From contig NC_089185.1 in the NCBI RefSeq assembly GCF_947507565.1, positions 806,001 through 870,000 of the forward strand: a stretch of 64,000 nucleotides of DNA, written 5' to 3'. A program made the translations under genes and the position numbers. This document shows, piece by piece, positions 12,566 through 24,898 of the stretch; positions within the stretch are counted from its first letter, which is position 1, and every line of letters starts with the position of its first letter. Below the pieces are notes generated by a model, which saw nothing but the letters and a program-made list of their open reading frames with translations, did no database searches and was not told the origin of the DNA. Source of the DNA: Oscarella lobularis (taxonomy: Eukaryota; Porifera; Homoscleromorpha; Homosclerophorida; Oscarellidae).

Positions 12566-13735
12566 CGTGCTCGATCGTCGTCGTCGGTGGAATACAACGC
12601 GCGTTAGAATGACAAACGCCGACTCGCGGCGGGTCGCCGAGAACTGTATGCTTTATGCGTTCGCAGAAACTCGACAGATCGTGCATACATGCATAAACCA
12701 TTCAAAAATCATGCAGCGGTCTGTACACGTACATGCGTCCATCTTGAAATTGTTCCGAAGCTCCTTCACGCAATAAAACCTAAAAGAAAAGAGACAATTT
12801 CTGTTCGATCTATCCGTGTACGTACCTTTTTGTCCTGCGTTCGTATTGGCGCAATCCAGGCTACACCGCGTGGAGGTTCGAACGCTTTGTAGCCCAAAAA
12901 TGATTGAGAGCGAGCCGTGGAATCATAGGCTCAACCACGACGGTGCGGCCTAGGATCGAGAACGGCTCTCCCACACCGTCCCCCCGACCTCGTTGCACCG
13001 TGACCCATGGGGCCATAGTCCTTCGCTTGAGAGGAAGCGGGACTACCGGGTTGAGGGAAGGCGCCGAACGTGAGTCCACACACAGCCAGAGGTCAACTTG
13101 TACGTGCTTTGAATTTGGTCTGGGAAGTCAGGTCATCTTAGGCTATAGGTCACTAAGCCGAGTGAGAAACAGCCACGAGACACTGGGCCCCCCACACGTT
13201 TCTTTGGCGGGAAAGTGAACTGATCTGAGCCTGACGCCAACTCGGTATAACGCGGACGCCAGACTTCGCGACCCAAGCCATCCCACGTTTTTCGTCCTTT
13301 GCTGTTGTTCCCTGTCTCTCTGTTCTTCTCTTATACTGTTTTTCTCAATATATGAAATCCAACGGACCTTTTATGACTTTCCCAGTGCCAATCGCGCGCC
13401 ACGAGAAGAACTCGCGCGACGCTCATCCACTGCACCTTACAGCTTCAGCAAGGATTGGCAACCGGCTGAGCACGTTTTGATGTTGACATGACCATGGCTT
13501 TCCCAACGCCGACGACCTCCAGGGTTCCGCCCTTTAGGCTTTCCCCACCTAACCAGAACTGAAGTTGTGCGCAGCGCGCAGCGGCTTTTATACGAAAGCT
13601 GATGCAATATCCGTTGGTGACGGCATTGTCTTCAATTCACCGGGGCAACGAGTCGCTGGTTCGTCGAGAAAACTTGCGCCAATTTTCCACGTGCTCTTTA
13701 CGGTATCGTACGTGACCGATTTTGGCGCTAAAATA
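12566..13735. other. Non-coding stretch, possible degraded repeat at 12860-13350
   Basis: About 1.2 kb upstream of MRPS9. Short ORFs are present on both strands, but none has domain or splice support. Around 12890-13260 the composition becomes GC-richer and contains several runs of C or G, unlike the AT-leaning spacers elsewhere. It could be an old mobile-element fragment or LTR, but I found no terminal repeats or target-site duplication that would establish it. Confidence 0.3.
13720..13733 (+). promoter_or_regulatory. E2F-like site (TTTTGGCGCTAAAA)
   Basis: A 14-bp near-palindrome contains TTTGGCGC, the E2F consensus TTTSSCGC. It sits two bases before an ATGGCGGCTCC start on the plus strand. 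A CACGTG E-box lies about 30 bp upstream of it and a TACGTGAC sequence 6 bp upstream. The spacing fits a cell-cycle promoter, but there is no functional evidence. Confidence 0.35.
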
Positions 13736-14211
13736 ATGGCGGCTCCTCGTGGTCGATGGTCTACTCTATTACGCTTTTCGTATTCTGAAGAGGAATCTAA
13801 CGTTTAGACGCAGTATTTCTCTCTACAGGGTCTTCCCATTCGCCTGCGCTTGTGAAAGTTCGTATTTCCTCGCTACTGGAAACGACAAGAAGGCGACAAG
13901 AAGACAAGGACGTGCCGGTAGTTTTGTCTAAGATCGAGGTACGGTATAAAAGCGATTGAAGCTGCGTGCTTCGATCGATCGAATTTCGAAGGGATGAAAC
14001 TGGTCGCGGGTGTCTTCTTCGATGTTTAGCGCAAATCAGCACGAATCTATCGCTCCAAAACACTAAACAAGCCCACCAGGTAGGCCTAAAAGGTCTCGCG
14101 AAACGCTGGAGATCGACGGACGCCGATTCGCGAAACAGCCCGGTGACCTTAGCGCGCCGCGAAGAAAAGTACAAGGCAAACCAATAAATAATTTTTGCTA
14201 AATTTTAGAAA
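13736..14211 (+). CDS. Possible small basic protein, unrecognised
   Basis: Tentative gene. The first segment reads MAAPRGRWSTLLRFSYSEEE from the ATG at 13736. A plausible later exon from about 13829 reads VRISSLLETTRRRQEDKDV and ends SKIE before a good donor (GTACGG, about 13939). Next come an exon reading RKSARIYRSKTLNKP after a TTTAG acceptor, a GTAGGC donor, and a last exon ending near 14211. The product would be short, basic and Ser/Arg/Lys-rich. Weaknesses: the first intron would be only about 29 nt, no family is recognised, and alternative splicing patterns are equally possible. An RNA-seq read across the junctions would decide it. Confidence 0.22.
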
Positions 14212-14445
14212 CAGACTGTGCGCGAAATACCTTTCTACGTGTAGACAAAAACATTAAAAAATTAGAAACAGCTACTGATTACGGACTTTTTTTCTGTACA
14301 GTCTCCATAGCAAGAATCCAAACAGTACTTATTCATAAACGTACGCAGCAGAATAGGGTTACAGACATTCCAAAAAAACAATCAAATTAAATAAGAGGCC
14401 TACTTGTACTTGAACCAAAGCGGCGGCATGCAGTAGTAAGCCCAC

Positions 14446-17400
14446 TCACGTACCGAGTTCATCCTCTGCTTCCGTGTTCTTGTTTTTCTTCTTCTTCGTC
14501 GTCGTCTTTTTCGACTTGTCTACCAGGCTGTAGCTGTGTGGACATATATCAAAACGCGTGTAAGGGGCAATCTGTACTGTAACTTACGGTGGTACTGGCT
14601 TCCTACTACTTCGGCTACTCGGATCAAGAGTATCATAATTATTGCCGGCAGAAACTTCATACGTCGGTTCAGCATCATCAGCTGCAACAGAAACATATGA
14701 TAACCATTCAGTAAAAAACCCGTTGGACCAATCATTTACGTTTAGCCTTCGGCTGAGTTGACCTCGGTTCAACTGTTGAGTAGCCTGTTTCCTCAGTCTC
14801 CTCCTCTCGAGGCAAAGGAAAAGCAGGGGTATCGCCGCCAATGCGATCGTACTCTGACACCGGTGCGAGGTAATCGCCTTCGTCTGTGTCATTGCCTAAG
14901 CGAGCAGATAGTGAACTTGTGAAAGCTGCAAATAGGATATAAGACTCACAGGCGGATGGCTGCTCTTTGATGACGTCCAGTTCTCTTGCTCTCGTAGCCA
15001 ATTTCTTCCGGATGCTTGGAGAATCAGAATGGAGTAAGAAATTATAACCGGGATTGGTCAATTCTAAAGACGTGGTAGAAAAAAAGAACATTGAGTACAC
15101 ATATCAAAATCCTACCGACGCCTTCTTCAAGAGAAGTTTCGCGACTGAGCGTGTTGTACATTCCACCTTGTTGCTCTAACTGCTGCTGCTGTCGGCCACG
15201 GTTATCCGCTGGACTAGCGACATCGTCCTCGCTCGCTACCGACTCCACTCGTTCTCGGTCGACAACAACCATTTCGTACCCTCCGTCACCGGTTGAAACT
15301 CGCTGGACAAAGCCGTACGTGGGGTTGCTTGTAACGGTCGGCACGTCTGGGGAGTCGCGGACGCCGGCGTTGCGAGACTGGTACACGGGGTTCCGCGACA
15401 ATTCCGAACTGCGAAAGGAAAGGAATAGAAACTAATAGGTTCTAATACTAGTGGACTCTTACTCGTCAGAGCCGGTGGCCAGTGACGGCGGTAATGGTAA
15501 CGGTGGAATATCCCTGAGTTGCTCATAAATCACCTCGGGCTCGCCTTTGTTAATCGATGTGCTACCCGTGCTAACCGTCGCATATTCATATTCGTTCTTT
15601 TTATCTTTATGAAACGTCACTGTCTCTCGTTGCGATTGGGGAGCGTAGGTGTCCGACGCTTTCTTTTTCCGCACGCAACAGCAGCAGACAACCAAAATGA
15701 TGACGACGGCCAAAACAACGAAGGACGGCACGCCTATGATAACGTACAGCCATATACCAAGACCAGTGTCTTCCTGGAAAGAACCGGAGACGAGGCCCTC
15801 GCATCGTTTCCCGACAAAATTGTCAAAACAAATGCAGGTTCCGTTTGAAAGAAGGCAGTCTTTGGCGTGCGTGGAAGAGCCATCAGATGCCCAGTGGCAG
15901 TCGCATTCTTTGCACTTCTCTCCATACGTTCTTTCAGGGCATCTATCCTCGCACCTGTCCCCCAACCAACCAGGTTTACACTTGCATTCTCCGCTTGCTG
16001 GACTGCATCCAGCAAGTCCGGCAATATTACACTTGCATTCTAACTTGCACCCATCTCCATAGTAACCAACCGGGCAACGTCGGTCGCAATTAGCTCCTAT
16101 ATAGCCTGGCTGGCATTCGCAGATTCCTTCAGCTCGTGAACAGTCCTTAGTGTGAGATCGGTCACAGGTGCACTCCAGGGCGCAGTGGAGCCCGTAGTCT
16201 CCCTTATTACACATCTCGTCGCAGTTTCCATCTTTATATCCAGGTCTGCACAAACACGCTCCATCGAAGGGATTGCACACCTGGCTTTCGGTATTGTCTC
16301 GATTACACGTGCTGCATGATTTCGAACAATTAGCGCCAAACGTTCCCGGCGGACACTTTTTCTCGCAGTTATCACCAGCATAGCCAGGACGACAGCTGCA
16401 CGTCCCGTTAACGTGATCGCACGCCCACGTTGAGTCCACCTCGCAGGTACACGAAGATTTGCATTCTTTTCCATAGTATCCCTGGAGACACTTGGATCGG
16501 CAATCACGTCCGGTATAGCCATCTCGACAAGGGCATTGACCGGTCTCGCGATCGCAAATTGACGACGTTGAAGTGTTCAAACATTCGCACTTGTGAACGC
16601 AGTCGGGCCCATACGATCCATTAGGGCATCTTATGTCACAATAGTCTCCCGTCCATCCTGAAGGACACACGCACTTTCCGGTGACGTGGTTACAGGAGGG
16701 AAACTTGCACTGGCGGTCTAAGCACCGGGAAGTGCAATTTTGTCCGTAATAACCGGCAGGACACCTCTTCTCGCAGTGAGTCCCCAAGTATCCTGCTGAA
16801 CAACTACACGTTCCATTAAAGGGCTCACAAGCTGCGCCGTTTTGACACAGACACGGACGACACAGAAATCCGTAGCGTCTCGGTGAGCACGTCTCGTTGC
16901 AGTTGGGCCTAGCAAATCCTTTAGGACAAGAGCAACGGCCAGTGTCTGCATAGCAGTGACCCTCGGGGCACGATGAATTGCACGTTTTCCGACATTGGTA
17001 GCCGTAGGTTCGATCTGGACACGTCTCATTGCAGTACGTTCCAATCCACCCGGTCGTGCAGACACAAGACCCGTTGATTGGATTGCACATCGCATCGTTC
17101 TCGCACAGGCAGCTGTGTAGACAATCCTGCCCGTACTTTCCCAGACTGCACATCTTGTGACAACGCTTACCCTTCCAGCCAGGAAGACAGGAGCATTTTC
17201 CCGTTACGTGATCACACGAGCGTGCATTGACGCAATCACAAGTCTTTGAGCAGCGTGGTCCATACGTGCCTTCGGAGCACGTAGATTCACACGTTGCTCC
17301 TTTGTAGCCATCTGTACATGTGCAGCTTCCATTGACCGGATTGCACGTTGCTCCGTTTTGACATTTACAAGTTTCTTGACAGTGTTTTCCATATGTAGAG

Positions 17401-19640
17401 TTGGAGCATCTTTCTGAACAAATTTTTCCTTTCCATCCAGCTGGACAATGACACTTACCGTCGACGTGCGAGCATCGCCCATTGTTGACACAGGAGCACT
17501 TGAACTTACACAGTTTTCCATACGTTCCCGCAGGGCACTGATTTTCACACAATGTGCCATTGTATCCATTGGCGCACGTGCAAGTTCCATCAACAGGATC
17601 ACAATGAGCATTGTTTTGGCACTTACACTTAGATTCGCAGTCCAAGCCATACGTGTAATCTGGACAGGGATATTGGCAGTGTTCTCCTGCCCAGCCAATA
17701 GCGCACCAGCAACGTCCGCTCATACCATCACAGCTGGAGAAAGATATTGCAATAAGACAATTAGCCTGTCATGCACTTCACGTACCTTCTAGATTGATTT
17801 CTAAGGCAGTTGCACTTCTTTGAACAGCCACTATTATAAGGATCATACGTCCAATCAGGACAAGCTACATGCACCAACAATAGTATTAAGAAACGGCACT
17901 AACATATATAAACATCCTCCTTACGTTTCTCGCAATACTTTCCCACCCAGAATCCGATGCACGAACAGGTTCCATTGACGGGATTACAGATGCCTCCATT
18001 ACGGCACTGACATGACTTGGCACACTGGTATCCATAAAAGTTTGCCGGACACGTCTGATTGCAATAGCCCATATACCCAGCAGGACAATCACAGGTCCCG
18101 TCAATAGGAGAACAAGCTGCATTTCGATGACACGAGCACTTTGACGTACAGTGAGGACCATACGTTCCCGACGAGCATCCCAGCTGACAATCGTTACCTC
18201 TGAAGCCAGCTGGACACTTGCAGTTGCCTGTGAACGGATTGCACGTGGCGTTATTTTGGCATGTGCAGGATGATAGACAGTTTTGGCCAAACATATTGTT
18301 TGCACACTGCTGGTCACATAGTTCTCCTCTCCATCCAGCTGTGCAATAGCAAGAGCCGTCGGTGTGAGAACACGTGGCGTTATTTTGGCATCTGCAGGTG
18401 CCTTGACAATTCAATCCATAACGGCCAGACTGACAGGGATTTTCACATCTAAAAGACGTCTTGCTTCTAATTGCGACTTTGAATGATCTAAATTCACCTT
18501 TTCCCTTCAAAACCCGGAGCACACGTACAATCTCCTGTAACGTGGTCACACGTCGCTCCGTTGAGACACGTGCACGCACTCGAGCAATCCTGGCCAAATG
18601 ATCCAGCGTCGCATTTAACGTTACATAGATTTCCCTTCAAACGCGATTAACGTCGCACTCAATTACGTTCTCACGCAACCTCTTTACCTTCCATCCAGGT
18701 AGGCATGGACACACGCCCGTTTTGCTATCGCAGGCCCCGCGAGAATTTTTGCAGGCACACGACTTTGTACAGCCAGGACCATACGTGCCAGGCAAGCACG
18801 TTTCCTGACAACTTTAGAAACAACGATATATCAAAATATATAAACAAGATGGCATTCTTTACTATGTTCCTTTGTAACCGGCTAAACACTGACACGATCC
18901 GGTGATTGAATCGCAGCCAGCTCCATTAGTGCAGTAGTCGCACTTTTTCGCGCAATTCACGCCGTAAAATCCAAAATTGCACGATCGTTCGCAGTAAATA
19001 CCAAAAAATCCTGGAGCAGTACACGTGCACACTCCCGTGTATCGACTACACTGTCCGTGATTGACACAGCTACACGGGAGAGTGCAGCCAGGTCCATACG
19101 AGTGGACACAGGCTACGGAAAGAGAAAACATTAGAAAAGATAAATATGTAACCATGCGGTTTGGCGATATGGTTGTGTCAGTAACAACACAATCTTACCG
19201 ACACTGCACGTAGGTCCTCCCCAGCCAGATGCACATGAGCAAGTGCTGGGTTTTATACATGCGCCTCCGTTTTGACACGCTTGGTTACATATAGCTGCAC
19301 GAAATAAATAAAGAAAGGCCCTATATGTACGCGCTTCCTCCTCTCACGTATAATGCATTGTCCATTCATTTCCCGCCAACCGCTACAGCATTGGTAGGCA
19401 GTAAAATACGTCGTTTTGTACAACGTCTTGATTTCTCTTCTATACGCTCGTCTAATAAGGGGAAAGAGGAACGTAAATATGCCCACGGCGAACCGCAACG
19501 ACGCGCGAATGCGTCACCTGTAACGAGTACATCTTGACCAGCCCAAAAATCCGCAACTCGTCTTATATGTGTCCGCATACGAAACGACAGTCGACACCGC
19601 GTAACTCGTCTGGCGCCTTTCCAAAAAAAATAGAAAAGAG
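14446..19640 (-). CDS. MEGF10/CED-1/Draper-like multiple-EGF engulfment receptor
   Basis: Type I receptor. An EMI domain is split over two exons near 19320-19620 (YKTSCGFLGWSRCTRYR, then YKTTYFTAYQCCSGWREMNG), followed by more than twenty laminin-type EGF repeats of 40-45 residues. One exon of about 2.2 kb (15459-17723) carries most of these repeats. The transmembrane helix (IGVPSFVVLAVVIILVVCCCC) is followed by a basic stop-transfer RKKK. The tail spans several small exons and contains NPVY, NPTY and NPGY plus YEQL, YNTL, YDTL and YEVS motifs. EMI plus EGF array plus Tyr-rich tail is the MEGF10/Draper/CED-1 class, which recognises and engulfs dying cells in flies, worms and vertebrates. The last exon ends at the TGA at 14446-14448, though a strong donor-like GTACGTGAGT overlaps it, so a further exon is possible. 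Exon 1 with the signal peptide is not resolved; an ATG at 19773-19775 is one candidate. Confidence 0.87.
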
Positions 19641-20504
19641 AAAGTAGAACGTGGGAAAGAGAACGTCCGGGGTCAGGTGCTACTTCACGGCTTGATGCTG
19701 CTAACTGCGCAGTAGTAGTAGGGGAAACGATCGCGTGTATGTCAGAGTACGCAGTATAAGGGCGGTGCTTCTCATGACCTAATAACTATGCAAACAATGC
19801 GGGCGGCGTGAACACACAAACGGTCGTCACGCCACTCGCTTTCCGTTCGCGATCATGCCAGAAAACGAGCGACTCGTTCGAGTTCTTACGTCGCTGCGTA
19901 CGCGCACACGTTTGGCGCTCCGACTGATACGCCTTCTGATGACGCGCACGCGAGAAGAAGGAAGGCCGCCGTCTGGACGAGACGATCGGCATAGTAAAGC
20001 GAGTGTCGATCCTTCATTGGTTTGTTGTATGTCTTGTCCAGAGGGTCCAAGCGTTCGATATACTACGCATCCAATCTTCCGCGCCACTCAGGCAAAGCAT
20101 CCGTGGGCAAGGAGCCAAGATAGAGAGCACGTGTACAGGGAATGGCAAATGACGCACTTTAGGCTCCGCCCAGGCGCGGGAAACTTCTAGAGGCGGCACT
20201 AAATTAGCAGGAGCTACTGCATAAGTTTCGATGGTTTATTTTAGGCACGCTAGGGGAAACAGCCAGACAGCGAGACTTGACTTTGACCCCAGGCATATGA
20301 TTGCTTTTTTTCTGCTACAAGTAATCTAGCATTCACTATGGCTGTTGGAAAGCTTAGCTGTTGGAAGACTGGCAATTTTCTAAGTCTAGCGTGGGGGTAG
20401 CACCAAAGGGTGTGGCCACGACAATCCGGGCTGCAGTCGCAGGGGCGTACATTTTGCAGAAGTTACGAGCCTATCTGCTCTGCGACGTATTGCTTCCCTG
20501 AAAA
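19641..20504. promoter_or_regulatory. Divergent promoter region between engulfment receptor and first anoctamin
   Basis: About 860 bp separating two head-to-head genes. It probably includes the unresolved first exon of the MEGF10-like gene. Small ORFs on both strands (for example at 19786-19992 and 19855-20190) lack recognisable domains. No TATA box was confirmed. Confidence 0.4.
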
Positions 20505-23500
20505 ATGACCGACACAGCAATAGGATTCGAAGGCGTGGCAATGGAAGTGAAGACGGGCGACGCGCTCCCAGGCTACGTGGACACGCCCGCCGCCGGTGGC
20601 TACGATTATCCTGAGACAGACGGCGGAGGCTACGCAGACAAAGGCGACGGCGTCGTCGAAGAAACCGGTTATACAGAAGATTCGGAACGGACATTGCTAA
20701 GCTCTGCTTCAGCTAAAGATTATGATTCAACAGGCGCGAGCGGAGGATCGAGACAGGTGCGCGTAGGTCAATGCATGATACAGTACATGCAATTGTAGAC
20801 TCGGTGGGGTCCGCTCGGCCTGGTACCGCGGAATGCGCGGACCCTGTCCTCCTCCACACGCATCGTAGACTAAGCTTCCGTTTCCACGTAGACGCTTTTC
20901 TTTGAAGATGGAAAGCGCCGAATCGGTTAGTCTAGCTGCATGCTTTACTGTGTGAACCGATCAGATCTCGCTCTCTTTTCCCTAGACTTTGTACTGGTTT
21001 ATCAAGAGTACGAGGATAAGCCGGAGGAGTGGAGAGAAAAGCGCCGGCAAAAGAGGCACAAGTTCATTGAACGACTTGTCAAGGAAGGCTTGAAATGGGA
21101 AGAAGACAAAGTACAATTTTTTTTGTTCAATTGTGACTCTGCATAAAAAGAATTCAAACTGCAGCAATCGTTTGATGGCAAGTCGATCTTCATCAAACTG
21201 CACGCTCCTTGGACGGTTTTGGTGCGCGAAGCCGAACAGCTAGGTCTCAAAATGCCTGTCGAGGTAGGTCGGTTTGATTTTAAATTGAAATTACGAAAAC
21301 TAGCGTAGTGTATATAGGAGAACAATTATGTGACCCATTCGTGGTGGGAAAGGACTAAAGAAAAGTTGAATTGCTGCAGCTTGAAAAGTCCTTTCAATCA
21401 CGGGATGGGAGAAATTCAGCGCCACATCACGTTGACTTTCAACAAGGGCAGCGAGTCAAAGTGAGGAGTAATCGTTGGCTTGCTCGTAGAGAATTTATTT
21501 TGTGCAATTTAGATTTCGCGGAGTTGAAGATAGGGAGAATTTTTTCTCTCCGGCTCAAAGAAGCCTGATAGTAAATTGGTAGTGTTTTGAGGAAACGAAA
21601 AGTCAAGGGATATTTCTCTATCAGGTTCACGACATTCTCCTTAGAACTCCCTATTCTGATGATCAGCCCAAAGTTGGTACGTATGATAGCTCGTGATTTG
21701 AAATTCTGTCACAACGTCTTAGGATATGAACGCTTGATCGAAAACAAGACCTTTGAAGCGGCATATCCTTTGCATTCAGTAGGAAAATAAATAGTCAGTC
21801 ACTTTGTACCGTCATGAACCTATTGAAGGGAAGGGCCGTACTGAATGAAGAAGAAAACGATCAAGAGAACGATCGCTCAGTAGGTGTGCTTGATAATCCG
21901 AGGATTGTCTCGATTGTGTACGCAGAGATTGCGTGCGTCTTGGGGAAGATGGGGTGCCATGTTCAAGACGCAACCTTTGGATCACATCCGAGCCTACTTT
22001 GGAGAAAAAGTGGGAATCTATTTTTGTTGGCTTGGTACTATCTTACGATTTGTAAATTATTGACGGTTTATTGTGTTGTGATTTTTTGCAGGTTTCTATA
22101 CTCAGTGGCTTATTCCAGTGACTATCATTGGCCTCATTGCATTTCTCATTGGACTGTCAAACCTTAATTCTCCGCCGGCGTATGGGCGACGCGCTCTTCT
22201 CGGCAATTTGATCAATCTTTGTCTTTTTCTTTCAGAGATCAGTATTGCAACGAGACCAGTTTCTTTATGTGTCCTCCCTGCGACACGTCTTGCGACTTCT
22301 ATTACTTGAACGAAACCTGTTACTATGCTAAGGTCAGTAGAAGTCTTGCGTGCTATCTAAGCCGAGATACTATGCTTTCACAGGCAGCTTCACTCTTTGA
22401 CAATACGTTCACCGTCATTTTTACCGTTATCATGTGCCTTTGGTCAATTTTCTTTCTGGAGTTTTGGAAAAGACGGGAAGTGTCACTGGCAGTTCGCTGG
22501 GACGTCTACGGTTTCGAGGATTTGGAGGTAAAGACGTCGTTGTTTGAATTCACGATTCCTTAGTACAACGTCTTTTGCTAGGAAAGGCCTCGAGCGGCTT
22601 TTGAAGCACGAGCTAAGGAAAAGAAAGTCAATCCAGTCACTGACGTATGTCATTGACAAACAATTCACCTAATTGACCTAGGCACTTTTAGAAATTAGAA
22701 GGACACGTATCTCAGACCACCAAGTGCGGCAAACTTGTGAACACTATGCTTTTAGTGCTCCTTTTAGTATGCAGTTGCTTTTGCTGGACAATCACTCGGA
22801 TTAATAAAATTCTCCTTTTAGATTTGCCTTGTCGTCGGCATCGTCTTGGCCGTCATTATCTATCGGCTTTCAATCGTGGCCGTTTTCAATCGTACCAAGT
22901 CAATACGTCCGTACTCAAGTATCTTTGGCACTATTACGGCGGCCACAATTCAGTTGATTGCCATTGCCTTTATGAATTTTGTACGTTGCTAATTAATAGA
23001 TTAATGACTTGACTCAGATTTTTAGGTCTATCAAAGAATAGCGGAGAAGTTGACTCATTGGGGTATGGAGACTTCACACGTCAGAGCACTATGATTATAT
23101 GTAAACGCCTTTTTTAGAAAACCATCGAACGCAGACGGAATTTGATGATCATTTTACGTTTAAAATGTTCCTCTTTCAATGCGTCAACTACTATTCGTCT
23201 GTGTTTTACATTGCCTTCTTCAAGGGAAAGTATGCCGGCACACTGAGTCTACGTCATGACAGCCTGGACAATTTTTTTGTGTTCTAGGTTCGCCGGATAT
23301 CCTGGGCATTACAATCAACCATTTGGAGCTCGTCTCGATGAGGTATCATTTTCAGCTTCTTCTTGTCTGCCTTCCTAATCATCACTTTTAGTGTGGTTCA
23401 GGAGGCTGCATGATTGAATTGACTCAGCAGCTCGGCATCATCATGGTTGGAAAGCAAATATTGAACAACTTCATGGAGATAGTGCTCCCGTTAGTTAGTT

Positions 23501-24613
23501 ACTCAGTTCACCACATCTAGCTCTCAAAAGCCTTTGATTTTTTTCTTCAGTTGGCTGAAAGGCTGGTGGCGCCGTCGTGACTCAAAGGACGACGACCTGA
23601 CGGACAACAAAACAATTTCACGCTGGGAAGAGGACTTGGACTTGGCCGATTTGAGTCCGTACGGTCTATTTGCCGAATACTTGGAAATGGGTACAGTAAA
23701 CGTAAAAAAGATTGACTCATCGTATCAATTCCTACCTTAGTCATTCAATATGGTTTCATAACGATTTTTGTTGCCGCCTTTCCACTGGCTCCGTTGTTTG
23801 CTCTGCTAAACAACATATTGGAAATTCGCTTGGATGGGAAGAAATTCGTGACGTTCCTTCGTCGTCCCGTTGCTCAACGAGCACAAGATATTGGCAAGTC
23901 TTCAGATGACAAATTACGATACATTTTTTACAGTGACATTTTAGGCATATGGTACTCAATCCTCGAAGGCATTGCGAAGTTTTCTGTCATTACCAACGTG
24001 AGTCGTCGTCCTCTTGGCTCTCGTTTTCTTAATCATTTTTCACCAATTCAGGCCTTCATCATTGCCCTTACTTCTGAATTTTTGCCTAGGATTTTGTACT
24101 ACTATGAAATAGGAAATAAGACTCTGGACAATTATGTTGACTACTCCCTCGCTAAAGCGAATGTGTCCAGTTTGAATAATCCGCCCAATCCTAGTGATTA
24201 TTTTAAAAACGGCAGTGAGACGGAATACACACACGAATTCTGCCGGTACTGCACATGTATTTTTACATCAAATCAATCCATCAATTGATTGAAACTCCTT
24301 TCAGCTATTTTGGTTATCGGCAGGAGAACGGAGATTATACCCTTTTCTATTACAGGTATCTGACTATTGCATTGGCGTTTGTCATCGTTTTTGAAGTAGG
24401 ACGACTTTTACTCTGGCCCCTCCGCCTTTTGACTTACAATGCCTTTTATAGCATGTGATCTTTGGTCTTGTTGCCTTCATCTCATGGATCATTCCTGACA
24501 TTCCTGGCGACTTGCAAAATCAGATGAAACGAGAACAGTACCTTGGAAAGATTGCTCTGCGCGAGCGCGAAGTAGAGCAGATCGATAGCGGCACAGTCAC
24601 GTCGAAAATTTGA
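20505..24613 (+). CDS. ANO: Anoctamin (TMEM16) family protein, tandem copy 1
   Basis: Multi-pass membrane protein of the Ca2+-activated Cl- channel/lipid scramblase family. The start ATG at 20505 reads [14 protein letters not shown]. The cytosolic dimerisation domain follows ([42 protein letters not shown]). The membrane part includes [15 protein letters not shown], a Cys-rich extracellular loop ([20 protein letters not shown]), FKMFLFQ-type and FFKGK segments, [20 protein letters not shown], and a later helix reading [20 protein letters not shown]. That last motif carries the E-x3-D pair (EIRLD) which coordinates Ca2+ in vertebrate anoctamins. It ends in TSKI at the TGA 24611-24613. Many exons have introns mostly of 50-100 nt. 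Channel versus scramblase activity cannot be read from sequence. Copy 2 starts 285 bp downstream in the same orientation. Confidence 0.93.
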
Positions 24614-24898
24614 CGAGCATTCCAATGACGCTTTTCATCATGACTCAGTGTGTGTATTTGTTGCGTGCATTTTTGGAAGCACTTTTCTTGTAATAGTTGG
24701 TTGAATGATTGTGGTGCACTAAATTTTTAAAAATTTTTCTTCGCCCGTCATAGGCGTAATTAGGATTGGCGGCGTCCATTGGCTGGCAAAGTATGTTGTT
24801 CCCTAAGCTCCGCCTATTGATAGCGCTGAAGTGTCGGTTCCCGCCGCACCTACATTTATAGTTCTGCTCTCTTTGACGTAGATCTAGAGCGTGAAAAG

